The notes under the pieces: generated by a model
Told to the model about the DNA's origin: nothing
The model's database searches: none
Seen by the model: the letters and a program-made list of their open reading frames with translations, nothing else
Made by a program: the position numbers and the translations under genes
Shown: positions 52,488 through 60,981 of the stretch, in pieces
Layout: the number at the start of each line of letters is the position of its first letter
Position numbering within the stretch: position 1 is the first letter of the stretch
Source of the DNA: Pseudocitrobacter vendiensis
GTDB taxonomy: Bacteria > Pseudomonadota > Gammaproteobacteria > Enterobacterales > Enterobacteriaceae
Direction of reading: 5' to 3'
Length of the DNA: 64,000 bases
NCBI RefSeq assembly: GCF_943590815.1
Contig: NZ_CALSBS010000007.1
Location: 124,001-188,000 of the forward strand

Positions 52488-54128
52488 TTAATACAACGTC
52501 TTCTGCGGCGGCCCGGCAAAGCGTAGCGCGCCAATCTCGCCCATTCTTACTTCCACCACCGACGGCCCCGGCATCGCCAGCGCTTCGGTCATCGCCGCCT
52601 GGAAATCTTCCGCACGGTTCACCGTCCACGCCTGTAAGCCAATGGCCTGCGCCAGCGCGGTAAAGTCCGGCGTGTGCAGTTCGTTATAGTACTGGCGACC
52701 ACCGAAGTATTTGTCCTGAATACCGCGCATCACGCCGTAGCCGCCGTCATTCATAATCAGCAGCGTGACGTTGGCTTTTTCCTGCGCCAGCGTCGCCAGT
52801 TCGCCCAGGTTCAGGCTCAGACCGCCATCGCCCACCAGCCCCACCACTTTGTGCTGCGGATTCGCAATCGCAGTGCCAATCGCCATCGGCAGCCCCATTC
52901 CAATTGCCCCGGCGAGGGAGTGGATGTTTTTCAATGGTTGATGCGCCCGGAACAGACGACTGCCCCACAGGCTGCCGGAAACGGTAATATCCCGCACCAG
53001 AATGCCATCGTCCGGCAGCGCATGTTCAATGGCGTCATTCAGCCCGGCATACGCGCCACACTGCTCGCGCAACCCCTGCTCTGCTGCCACGACCGCCTGT
53101 TGCACCTGCTCATCCCACGCGCTGTTGCCCCATTCACGCCCCTGCACTTTTGCAGCTAACGCCGTCAGCAATGCGCCGCAGTCCGCGATAATGGTTTGAT
53201 CCATCAGGTAATTCCGGCTTGCCGCCGCCGGGTCGATATCAACCTGCACACGCGGTTCCGGCAGCGTCAGCGTCCAGGAGCGGGTTTCATTACTGCGCAG
53301 ACGCGAGCCCGCCACCAGGGTGAAATCACAGGTTTCCATCATCGCTTCCACGGAGGGCGAGTTATGGAACGCACGCAGGCTGGCGCGGTGATTATCCGGC
53401 AACACACCGCGGGCATGCGTACTGGAAATGACCGTCATCCCGGCATCGGCCAGCGTCTTGACTGCCGCAGCGCTCGCCAGCGCACCGCCGCCTAACCACA
53501 GCAGCGGTTGCTTCGCCTGCTTAAGCTGCGCCCACAGCGCATCAACGGTTGCGGTATCCGCCGCCGCAGGTGTCGCCGGACGCACCGCCGCCGTCACCAG
53601 CGAAGCGGGAATTTTCGCACCCTGTATATCGATAGGGATTTCCACCGACACCGGGCCACACGGCGGTGTCTGCGCATCCTGAATCGCTTTATGCAGAATC
53701 GCTATCGCCTGATTAGCATTGCTGATGCGGTAGGCGCGTTTTGAGCTGGCCTTCAGAAAAGTCAACTGGTCGCGCGTCTCGTGAATAAACCCGGTATCCG
53801 CATCCAGCCAGGCTTTTTCCACCTGACCGGTCAGATGCAGCAGCGGCGTACAGGCGTTCATCGCCTCAACCAGCGCGCCAACCGCATTGCCTGCACCTGC
53901 GCCGGTGCTGGTCAGCGCCACACCCAGGCCGGAAAAACGCCCGTGCGCATCCGCCATCGTCACCGATCCCGCTTCCCCGCGCGCCGGGACGAAACGGATA
54001 TTGCCGCGCTGCCCGACGGCATCGGCAATCGGCAGGTTGTGGATTGAGATAACGCCGTAGATGGCATCTACCTGATACTGTTCCAGCGTTCTGGCAATGG
54101 CCTCGCCGACGGAAATCATTTCACTCAT
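52488..54128 (-). CDS. ThDP-dependent 2-oxoacid decarboxylase-like protein
   Basis: A 546-residue member of the acetolactate synthase/decarboxylase family. Glu52 in PARGEAG is the ThDP-activating glutamate, and the cofactor motif runs from GDG at 433-435 to N460-D461-G462. It lacks clear acetolactate synthase small-subunit dependence and is best read as a decarboxylase of a 2-oxoacid, like benzoylformate or 5-guanidino-2-oxopentanoate decarboxylase. It is the last gene of the operon, 15 bp after an aldehyde dehydrogenase that would oxidise its aldehyde product. Confidence 0.85.
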   Translation of the reverse strand: MSEMISVGEAIARTLEQYQVDAIYGVISIHNLPIADAVGQRGNIRFVPARGEAGSVTMADAHGRFSGLGVALTSTGAGAGNAVGALVEAMNACTPLLHLTGQVEKAWLDADTGFIHETRDQLTFLKASSKRAYRISNANQAIAILHKAIQDAQTPPCGPVSVEIPIDIQGAKIPASLVTAAVRPATPAAADTATVDALWAQLKQAKQPLLWLGGGALASAAAVKTLADAGMTVISSTHARGVLPDNHRASLRAFHNSPSVEAMMETCDFTLVAGSRLRSNETRSWTLTLPEPRVQVDIDPAAASRNYLMDQTIIADCGALLTALAAKVQGREWGNSAWDEQVQQAVVAAEQGLREQCGAYAGLNDAIEHALPDDGILVRDITVSGSLWGSRLFRAHQPLKNIHSLAGAIGMGLPMAIGTAIANPQHKVVGLVGDGGLSLNLGELATLAQEKANVTLLIMNDGGYGVMRGIQDKYFGGRQYYNELHTPDFTALAQAIGLQAWTVNRAEDFQAAMTEALAMPGPSVVEVRMGEIGALRFAGPPQKTLY

Positions 54129-54143
54129 AACTCACCCTTATTC

Positions 54144-55613
54144 TTAGTCGCACCAGCGGTTGACGCTATTGCCTGTCGCCAGATAAATGCTCTTTTGTTG
54201 CATCCAGGCTTTCAGCCCCTGAATACCCTTTTCGCGGCCCAGACCGCTCTCTTTAAAGCCCCCGAACGGGGTCGAAATGGCAAAAACTTTGTAGGTGTTG
54301 ACCCACACCGTACCCGCTTCCAGCCGCTCGCTTAAACGCAGTGCTCGCCCGGTGTCGCGTGTCCAGATCCCCGCCGCCAGCCCGTAAACCGATGAATTTG
54401 CCTGTGAAATCAGCGCCTCTTCGTCGGTAAACGGCATAGCCACCAGCACCGGGCCAAAAATCTCTTCCTGACAGACACGCGCCTGATTATTCAGGCCGTC
54501 GATAATCGTCGGCTGAAAATAGCTGCCACTGGCAAGCGTCGGGTCAGCGGGAATTTCACCGCCGCACAGCACGCGCCCGCCCTCTTTCTGTGCCAGTGCG
54601 ACGTAATCCATCACGCTTTTACGGTGCTTTTCGTTAATCAGCGGCCCAATATGCGTGCCTTCCTGATGAGGGTGCCCAACGCGCAGCCCACGGGTTAATT
54701 CCAGCAGCCGTGCCATCAGCGGTTGATAAACGGATTCGTGAATAAACAGACGCGAACCGGCGATACACGCCTGCCCTGCCGAACTGAAAATGCCGTAGCA
54801 GATGCCGCGCGCCGCCTGCTCAATATCGGCATCTTCCAGCACGATGGTCGGCGATTTGCCGCCCAGTTCCAGCGAGGCAGGGATCAGCTTTTCCGCTGCC
54901 ACGTGCGCCAGATGCCGCCCGGTAGTCGTGCCGCCGGTAAAAGAGATTTTGCGAATCTGAGGATGGCGCGCCAGCGCATCGCCAATCACCGACCCTTTAC
55001 CCGGCAACACGCTCAATAGCCCGGCGGGCAGCGCAGCCTGTTCAAAAATACGTGCCAGTTCAAGGGCCATCAGCGGCGTGGCTTCCGCCGGTTTGAGGAT
55101 AACCGCGTTGCCCGCCGCAATCGCCGGAGCGACCTTCTGCATTTCGCTGGCAATCGGCGAGTTCCACGGCGTAATGGCCGCGACGACGCCCAGCGGCTCA
55201 TAGCGACTGAGGGTTAATACCTCCGCCATGCGCGGGGTCGGCAGTTCGCCTTCCAGCAGTTCGCAGGCCGCCGCAAAATAACGCGCCGTTCCCGCCGCAC
55301 TCAGTACCAAGCCGCGCGCTTCCGCCAACGGTTTGCCGTTGTCACGGCTTTGCATCAGGGCCAGTTCATCCACGCGCGATTCAATAATGTCCGCCACGTT
55401 GTGCAGCACTTTCGCCCGCTGATGCGGCAGCGCATTGCGCCATGCCGGGTCACGCCAGGCGCGCTCTGCGCTTTTCACCGCGTCGTTCAGATCGTCGATG
55501 CTGGCAGCGTTGAGGGTGGCGTTTAGCGAACCGTCCGCCGGGAAGGTGCTCTGCATCGCTTCACCGTTACCACGTCGCCAGGCTCCGCCAACAAAAATAG
55601 AGAGTTCTTGCAT
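54144..55613 (-). CDS. NAD(P)-dependent aldehyde dehydrogenase
   Basis: A 489-residue ALDH with Asn151 (TPWN), Glu249 (LELGGKSP) and the catalytic Cys283 (SAGQACIAGSR). The substrate is unknown. It follows the aspartate dehydrogenase gene by 9 bp and precedes the decarboxylase by 15 bp, so decarboxylation followed by aldehyde oxidation is the natural reading. Confidence 0.92.
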   Translation of the reverse strand: MQELSIFVGGAWRRGNGEAMQSTFPADGSLNATLNAASIDDLNDAVKSAERAWRDPAWRNALPHQRAKVLHNVADIIESRVDELALMQSRDNGKPLAEARGLVLSAAGTARYFAAACELLEGELPTPRMAEVLTLSRYEPLGVVAAITPWNSPIASEMQKVAPAIAAGNAVILKPAEATPLMALELARIFEQAALPAGLLSVLPGKGSVIGDALARHPQIRKISFTGGTTTGRHLAHVAAEKLIPASLELGGKSPTIVLEDADIEQAARGICYGIFSSAGQACIAGSRLFIHESVYQPLMARLLELTRGLRVGHPHQEGTHIGPLINEKHRKSVMDYVALAQKEGGRVLCGGEIPADPTLASGSYFQPTIIDGLNNQARVCQEEIFGPVLVAMPFTDEEALISQANSSVYGLAAGIWTRDTGRALRLSERLEAGTVWVNTYKVFAISTPFGGFKESGLGREKGIQGLKAWMQQKSIYLATGNSVNRWCD

Positions 55614-55622
55614 ATCAGCCTC

Positions 55623-56393
55623 TTAGCACTGAGCCAGTTCACGGCAGGCGCGCACCGCGCTCAGTGCCGCCAGAGTGGAGGTTTTCGGGTTACTGGCGAG
55701 CGGCAAGCCGCTGAGTTCGAGGTGGAATTCGCCAAACAGCCCCTCAACGTGCAGGGTGTGGGTGTTACGTTTCGTCGCCGGATCAACCATTAACTGAACA
55801 CGGGTGTCATCCATACCCACACCGCCCAGCGCCACGGTTGCCGCCACGTTGGCATTCGCCGGGAAGAGGCGTGCGGCTTCCCGCGCACTGCCTTCGAAAA
55901 AGATTTGCGCCTCCTGCACTGTCGCCAGGTCAATCAGTTGCTCGGCGTAGCTCCCGCGCCAGCTGGCCGGGCTTTTACGCGACTGATAGGTCACGCGCTG
56001 CAAGCCGCCTTCTCTCGCCGCCGATAAACCGTCGATACCCGCCACCGCGCCCGCCAGCAGGGTTAATTTCCCGCCTGCGTTCAGCAACCGCTGTTCGAGT
56101 TCGCTATCGGCCAGCGCCCCAGTGGAGACAACCGCCAGATGCCAGCCGCGTTTGAGGACCGCTTCGCCGTACTGCGCGACCGCCTGCTGACTGGCACACT
56201 CCAGCACCAGATCCGGCGCGGCATCGCATTCCAGCGGATCAACCAGCGGGGTAACCTCGCCGTGAAAACGGTCGAGGATCGCCTGATGGTGTGATTCTCG
56301 CGCCACGATCCAGCCGATCGCCACGTTGTCCGGTAAACGTTCGATCACCGCCTGCGCCATCGCGCCGTAGCCAATTAACATGATCTTTTTCAT
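55623..56393 (-). CDS. L-aspartate dehydrogenase family protein (NadX-like)
   Basis: A 256-residue protein. The N-terminal Rossmann motif is GYGAMAQAV (8-16). The catalytic-domain segments RLFPANANVAATVALGG and SGLPLASNPKTSTLAALS are typical of AspDH. Characterised members oxidise aspartate to iminoaspartate/oxaloacetate or run the reductive amination. It is not in a nad operon here but inside an aromatic catabolic operon, which suggests that an amino-dicarboxylate or imine appears in the pathway. Confidence 0.88.
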   Translation of the reverse strand: MKKIMLIGYGAMAQAVIERLPDNVAIGWIVARESHHQAILDRFHGEVTPLVDPLECDAAPDLVLECASQQAVAQYGEAVLKRGWHLAVVSTGALADSELEQRLLNAGGKLTLLAGAVAGIDGLSAAREGGLQRVTYQSRKSPASWRGSYAEQLIDLATVQEAQIFFEGSAREAARLFPANANVAATVALGGVGMDDTRVQLMVDPATKRNTHTLHVEGLFGEFHLELSGLPLASNPKTSTLAALSAVRACRELAQC

Positions 56394-56402
56394 CGTTGTT
56401 CC

Positions 56403-57197
56403 TCAAAGGTGACGGCAGAAACCGCCGGAGACATCCAGCGCCGCGCCGGTCGTGAACGAAGCCAGGGGAGATGCCAGGAATAGCAGCGCCTGCGCGGGTT
56501 CCTGCGGTTTGCCCAGGCGACCCATCGGAATGCCGCGTTTACGGGCGATGTCACCGGTCCACTCCGGCCAGCTCTGGCTTTTATCGCTGCGCTGCTCATA
56601 GCGGCGCTGCCATTGGCCGGATTCCACCATCCCCAGCAGAATGGAATTCACACGGATGCCTTTCTCCACCAGGTCTTTCGACAAGGTGAGCGTCATGTTC
56701 AGCAACGCGGCGCGCGCGGCGGAAGTCGCGATCATGTGCTCCTCCGGCTGCAGCGCCAGCAGCGAATTGACGCAGGTGATCGACGCGATATCCGACGCCT
56801 CAAGCTGGCTTAAAAACGCCTGCACCGGGTTGATGACGCCAAACAGTTTCAGCTCGGCTTCATGCAGCCATGCGCTGCGCGGGGTGTCGGCAAAATGGGC
56901 GACAAAGCCCTGCCCGGCGTTGTTGATCAGCATGTCGGCGCGGCCCAGATTTGCCTCAACGGCGGCGGCGAATGCCTGTACATCCTCTTCTTTCAGAACA
57001 TCACAGCAGGCAGAGAAAACCTCACCCTGCGGAAATTCGTTGAGCAACGCGGCGTGCGCGCTGGCGAGCCTGTCCGGATCGCGGCCACAAAACGCCACTT
57101 TTGCGCCTTCGCCCAGTAACAGGCGCAGGGTTTCGAAACCGATTCCCGACGATCCTCCGGTGACTACCGCTACACGCCCTTCAATTTGTGCATTCAT
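56403..57197 (-). CDS. SDR family oxidoreductase with altered active site
   Basis: A 264-residue protein starting MNAQIEGRVAVVTGG; the longer frame runs deep into the hydrolase gene. TGGSSGIG (13-20) and NNAGQG are normal. The usual Tyr-x3-Lys is replaced: in HMIATSAARAAL the aligned positions are Thr158 and Arg162. Ser145 is present. It may reduce by another mechanism, act on a conjugated C=C bond, or be a related non-canonical SDR. Its start lies 17 bp inside the preceding gene. Confidence 0.82.
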   Translation of the reverse strand: MNAQIEGRVAVVTGGSSGIGFETLRLLLGEGAKVAFCGRDPDRLASAHAALLNEFPQGEVFSACCDVLKEEDVQAFAAAVEANLGRADMLINNAGQGFVAHFADTPRSAWLHEAELKLFGVINPVQAFLSQLEASDIASITCVNSLLALQPEEHMIATSAARAALLNMTLTLSKDLVEKGIRVNSILLGMVESGQWQRRYEQRSDKSQSWPEWTGDIARKRGIPMGRLGKPQEPAQALLFLASPLASFTTGAALDVSGGFCRHL

Positions 57198-57957
57198 CGC
57201 GCACCTCTTCCATTGCCTGCAAAAGCCATTGATTAAATGTCGTTTCGTTATCGAGATAGCTGGCATGCCCTGCCTCAGGAACGGCGGTGTACGGCATGCC
57301 GTAACGGGCGGCCAGCGCCTGCGCCGCATCCGGTGGCGTGATGGTGTCCTTCTCGCCGCAGCACACGCTGAACGCCCCGCCGTACTGTTCTAGCCAGCGG
57401 TGAATATCGTCGTGCGCCAGCATCCACGCCGCCGCCAGATACCCTTCGGGACGCAGACGTCGCATCCCTGCCGCCACTGTCGCCACATCGTCCAGGCGTG
57501 CCGCCGGTTGCAGCAGTGCCGCCGCGCGGGTTTGCGCGAGGATCTCGCCGCCCATCGCGATTTGCTGTTCCCGGCTGCGCCACACCTGCTCGCGCTTTTC
57601 TGCCGTTGCATTGCCATAACCCTGCGCCGGGTCGGCCAGCAGCAAATGCACGACCCGTTCGAGGTAACGCGCGGCAAACGCGCTGGCCACCAGCGCACCC
57701 AGCGAATGCCCCACCAGCACCGTTTGCCAGACGCCCGCCCGGTCAAGCAACAGTGCAAGCGCATCGGCGTAGTCGCCTGCATTCGCTCGTTCGGTTGCCA
57801 GCATTGGGCTTTCGCCATAGCCCGGCATATCCCAGGCCAGCACGCGGCAGCCCGGTAGCGCCATCTGCTTATGCCAGGAAACGGCACCAGAACTGATGCC
57901 ATGGAGCAGCATCACCGGTACGCCATGGCCCTGTTCACGAAAACCCGTCATCGTCAT
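57181..57957 (-). CDS. alpha/beta hydrolase (meta-cleavage product hydrolase-like)
   Basis: A 258-residue alpha/beta hydrolase. The nucleophile elbow is GHSLG with Ser85. Asp204 (GEKDTITPP) and His231 (EAGHASYLD) complete the triad. The oxyanion HG motif is at 19-20. Family members split C-C bonds in ring-cleavage products (BphD/MhpC) or esters and enol lactones. It starts 3 bp after the cupin gene. Confidence 0.88.
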   Translation of the reverse strand: MTMTGFREQGHGVPVMLLHGISSGAVSWHKQMALPGCRVLAWDMPGYGESPMLATERANAGDYADALALLLDRAGVWQTVLVGHSLGALVASAFAARYLERVVHLLLADPAQGYGNATAEKREQVWRSREQQIAMGGEILAQTRAAALLQPAARLDDVATVAAGMRRLRPEGYLAAAWMLAHDDIHRWLEQYGGAFSVCCGEKDTITPPDAAQALAARYGMPYTAVPEAGHASYLDNETTFNQWLLQAMEEVRDECTN

Positions 57958-57960
57958 TCC

Positions 57961-58491
57961 TTAGTTGCGCTTCACTTTCGACAGCGGATGGTCTGCCGGA
58001 TAAGTGGGGATCTCCGGCTTTTTGGTACCGAGCATCACGCACATCAGCGCTTCTTCTTCGCCGTGGTTAAACAGGCCGCGATAGATCCCCGCCGGAACGG
58101 AGATGAGATCGCGCTCGCGCAGTACCGTTTCGGTGTAGTTATCGCCATCCTGAATCATCAGGGTTATCTGCCCTTTCAGCATGAAGAAGACCTCCTCCAC
58201 GTCATCATGCAGATGCAGCGGGCCTTCACATTTTGATGGCAGCACCATGGTGGAGAAGGTGAAGTGTTCCGCCGCCACGGTGTTGGTATCGCTGGCGACG
58301 CCAGTCGCCCCGGTGCCGATATAGCGCATCTGCGCACGGCGATATTTCGGGTCAAAATCGGCCTGGAACTTCAGCGCGTTCCAGTCATATTTTCGGCCTT
58401 CAAAGCGGGCAATACGCGACTCCACCCACTCTTCCATGCTCAGATTTTCTGGCTTGATGCCGGTTTTCGCGCTTACGGTTGAATCAGACAT
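57961..58491 (-). CDS. cupin domain protein
   Basis: A 176-residue protein. Cupin motif 1 is GPLHLHDDVEEVFFMLKG (two His and a Glu as metal ligands) and motif 2 is ISVPAGIYRGLFN. The family includes ring-cleaving dioxygenases, isomerases and binding proteins. The position between the transporter and a hydrolase gene makes an enzymatic role in the pathway plausible, for example opening a second ring or isomerising a keto-enol. Confidence 0.82.
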   Translation of the reverse strand: MSDSTVSAKTGIKPENLSMEEWVESRIARFEGRKYDWNALKFQADFDPKYRRAQMRYIGTGATGVASDTNTVAAEHFTFSTMVLPSKCEGPLHLHDDVEEVFFMLKGQITLMIQDGDNYTETVLRERDLISVPAGIYRGLFNHGEEEALMCVMLGTKKPEIPTYPADHPLSKVKRN

Positions 58492-58501
58492 GACACACTC
58501 C

Positions 58502-59758
58502 TCAGTAACGTTTAAGCAGCGGCAGTAACAGAACGCACCCTACGGTCGCCATCACCACCAGAAAGATCAGCCCGGAATCCATACTGTGCGTGAAGGCGAT
58601 CAGCGCCCCCATCACCGCCGGCGATAACGCCCCGGCAAAGTTTCCCAGCCCGTTGAAAATACCGCCCGCTGTGGCGCTCACCCGTGGATGGGTCGCTTTT
58701 GCCAGCAGGGCGAAAATATTCGGCGCGCCCACGCCCCACATAAAGGTGCTGAAGCTCATGGCGGCGATGATGGTCAGCGGCGTTTCCAGATGCATGACCG
58801 CCGTCAGGCCAATGGCCGCCCCCGCCATCGAGATAAAGCAGGCGGCTGCGCGTTTATCGACGCGATCGGAAAGCCACGCGCCTATCACTTCACCCAGCAG
58901 CATGGCGATGAATGGCATAGACGACAGCCAGCCCGCATGCTCCAGGTGAATGCCTTTGCCTTTAATCAGGTAACCCGGCAGCCAGCCATTGATGCCCCAC
59001 AGATAGGTCAGGAAAGCGATGTTAAAGACGCAAATCATCCAGAAGTGAGTGCTGACAAACAGTTCCTGACGCGCCGCCCGACGCTCCTGCTGCGACTGTT
59101 GCGTCGGTTCCTGTTTCGCCGCCAGCTGCACGCCACGCAGGCCAATGCGCACCAGAATCAACACCGGGATGGTGAGAAGCGCCATGGTGAAGAAGGTGCT
59201 CTGCCAGCCAAAGTTATTAAGCAACCAAATGGAAAGCGGGAATCCAATTGCCGCACCCACGGGCGTGCCGAGCAGCCAGAGCATGGTGGCGCGCGCCTGC
59301 AAATGCTGCGGGAAAGCGTGGCGCACAATGGCGAACGCCAGCGGGAACAGCGGCCCTTCCGCCACGCCGAGCAGAATGCGCAGCGTTACCATCAGCGTGT
59401 AGTTATGCGTAAAGCCCATCATCACCATCAACACACACCACACCACCATCATGCCGGTGAGCAGGCGCAGCGGCGCGATTTTGTCTCCCAGCCCGCTCAG
59501 CAGTACGGAGGAAAAACCGTAGCTCAGCAGGAACGCGCTCATCAGAATGCCCAGACGCGTGGTGTCGAAGTCGATGCCCATCGCCTGCTGGAAATGGCTG
59601 TCAGAAAAGAGTGCGGCAATGCTGATTTTGTCGAAAAACGCCAACAGGACGCAGGCCAGCAGCGACAGCGGAATAGCCCAGCGAACGGTCGTTTCAGGCG
59701 TGCAGACGCCCTCACCGCGCGCCTCAACGGGCGCGGTGTTGTTCTCTAATGTGCTCAT
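58502..59758 (-). CDS. MFS transporter of the aromatic operon (anion:cation symporter type)
   Basis: A 418-residue protein with 12 predicted helices. Helix 1 carries FFDKISIAALF, and the GDKIAPLRLL loop follows helix 2. It resembles phthalate, tartrate and glucarate transporters. It is the probable inner-membrane importer for the substrate of the surrounding operon, partner of the OprD porin across the spacer. Confidence 0.9.
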   Translation of the reverse strand: MSTLENNTAPVEARGEGVCTPETTVRWAIPLSLLACVLLAFFDKISIAALFSDSHFQQAMGIDFDTTRLGILMSAFLLSYGFSSVLLSGLGDKIAPLRLLTGMMVVWCVLMVMMGFTHNYTLMVTLRILLGVAEGPLFPLAFAIVRHAFPQHLQARATMLWLLGTPVGAAIGFPLSIWLLNNFGWQSTFFTMALLTIPVLILVRIGLRGVQLAAKQEPTQQSQQERRAARQELFVSTHFWMICVFNIAFLTYLWGINGWLPGYLIKGKGIHLEHAGWLSSMPFIAMLLGEVIGAWLSDRVDKRAAACFISMAGAAIGLTAVMHLETPLTIIAAMSFSTFMWGVGAPNIFALLAKATHPRVSATAGGIFNGLGNFAGALSPAVMGALIAFTHSMDSGLIFLVVMATVGCVLLLPLLKRY

Positions 59759-59784
59759 GTTCCCCCCTGAGGGTTACGTCGCGG

Positions 59785-60981
59785 TTAGCGTAGTGACATC
59801 AGTGAAAATTCGGGATCGCCTAATGGCTCGGCGTTCAGATCGCGCCCGCTCGCCATCCAGCGTTTCGCAAGCTTCACGGTGCGCGGATCGTTAAATGCCA
59901 CTAGCTGATTCAGCGTGCCGTCAGCGTTGAGCGAGAAGAAAATCGGTCCTTTTTCTTCCCGGCGAACCACCGTCCGGCTGTCCGGCTGCGGAATGCCGAG
60001 GATCTGAATATTGTGCTGGTATTGATCCGACCACAGCCACGGCACGTCGTCGTATCCGGGTGCGCTGGCATCCAGCATCGCTTTGGCCGTTGCCACCGCC
60101 TGATTCTGCGCAAATGCCCATGACTGTACGCAAAGGCCGTAACGCGCGTGCTGCGCCACATCGCCCACGGCGAAGATCGACGGTTCTGACGTGCGCCCCT
60201 GGGCATCGACCACAATGCCACGATCGGTTTTCAACCCGGCATCGCGTGCCAGTTCCAGGTTGAGATCGACACCGATCCCTACCACCACCGCATCAAAAAT
60301 TTCGCGCTGGCCGTCGCAGTGGATCACGGCGTTGTTATTACCCTCATCCAGTTCGATAGCGCCGCATCCGGTGCGCACATCCACGCCCTGCTGCTGATGT
60401 ATCGCCAGCAGTTCAGCGGAGACTTCCGCACTGACCGAGCGCATACATAGCGCAGGCTGTTGTTCAAACAGAGTGACCGCAATACCGCTTTTGCGCGCCG
60501 AGGCGGCAATCTCCAGGCCAATCCACCCGCCACCGATAATCGCCAGCGTTTGGCTCTCAGACAGACGTTTTTTCAGACGTTGCGCATCCTGCCAGTGGCG
60601 CAGGGTATACACCTGCGGATGCGTCGCCCACGCGTCTCCCGGCAGGCGCGCCCGGCCGCCGGTAGCAATCAAAAGCTGGTTGTAGCTGAGTGACTCTCCG
60701 TTACTCAACGCAACGGTTTTTGCGTGTGGATCGATAGCCAGCGCGCGAAGCGGACGATACCAGCGCAGGTTCAGCGCCTGCTGCGCGTCCTCGCTAAACA
60801 GGCGCGGCAGCGTCGGAGAATCTTCCAGCAGTGAGGCTTTCGACAGCGGCGGGCGTTCGTAGAAATCCCACTCTTCTTCCGCCACTACGCAAATCTCGCC
60901 GTCGAAACCGTCATCGCGCAGGGTTTTCGCCGCCCAGCCGCCCGCCTGGCCGCCGCCGATAATCACGATACGTGCCGTCAT
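59785..60981 (-). CDS. NAD(P)H:ferredoxin reductase of a Rieske oxygenase system
   Basis: A 398-residue protein starting MTARIVIIGGGQAGG; the longer frame overlaps the dioxygenase gene. It has an FAD-binding domain (GGGQAG at 9-14, YERPPLSK), an NAD domain (IIGGGWIGLEIA), SIFAVGDVA and a C-terminal reductase domain, like BphA4/HcaD. It passes electrons to a Rieske ferredoxin that feeds the terminal oxygenase. No ferredoxin gene is in the window. Its ATG overlaps the extradiol dioxygenase stop (ATGA). Confidence 0.92.
   Translation of the reverse strand: MTARIVIIGGGQAGGWAAKTLRDDGFDGEICVVAEEEWDFYERPPLSKASLLEDSPTLPRLFSEDAQQALNLRWYRPLRALAIDPHAKTVALSNGESLSYNQLLIATGGRARLPGDAWATHPQVYTLRHWQDAQRLKKRLSESQTLAIIGGGWIGLEIAASARKSGIAVTLFEQQPALCMRSVSAEVSAELLAIHQQQGVDVRTGCGAIELDEGNNNAVIHCDGQREIFDAVVVGIGVDLNLELARDAGLKTDRGIVVDAQGRTSEPSIFAVGDVAQHARYGLCVQSWAFAQNQAVATAKAMLDASAPGYDDVPWLWSDQYQHNIQILGIPQPDSRTVVRREEKGPIFFSLNADGTLNQLVAFNDPRTVKLAKRWMASGRDLNAEPLGDPEFSLMSLR

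Noticed and set aside
52488-54128. Acetolactate synthase large subunit
   Set aside because: There is no small-subunit gene and no branched-chain amino acid context; the pairing with an aldehyde dehydrogenase argues for a 2-oxoacid decarboxylase.
58688-59749. 353-codon plus-strand frame opposite the MFS transporter gene
   Set aside because: Shadow frame of hydrophobic codons read in reverse, giving a His/Gln/Arg-rich sequence; no start signal.
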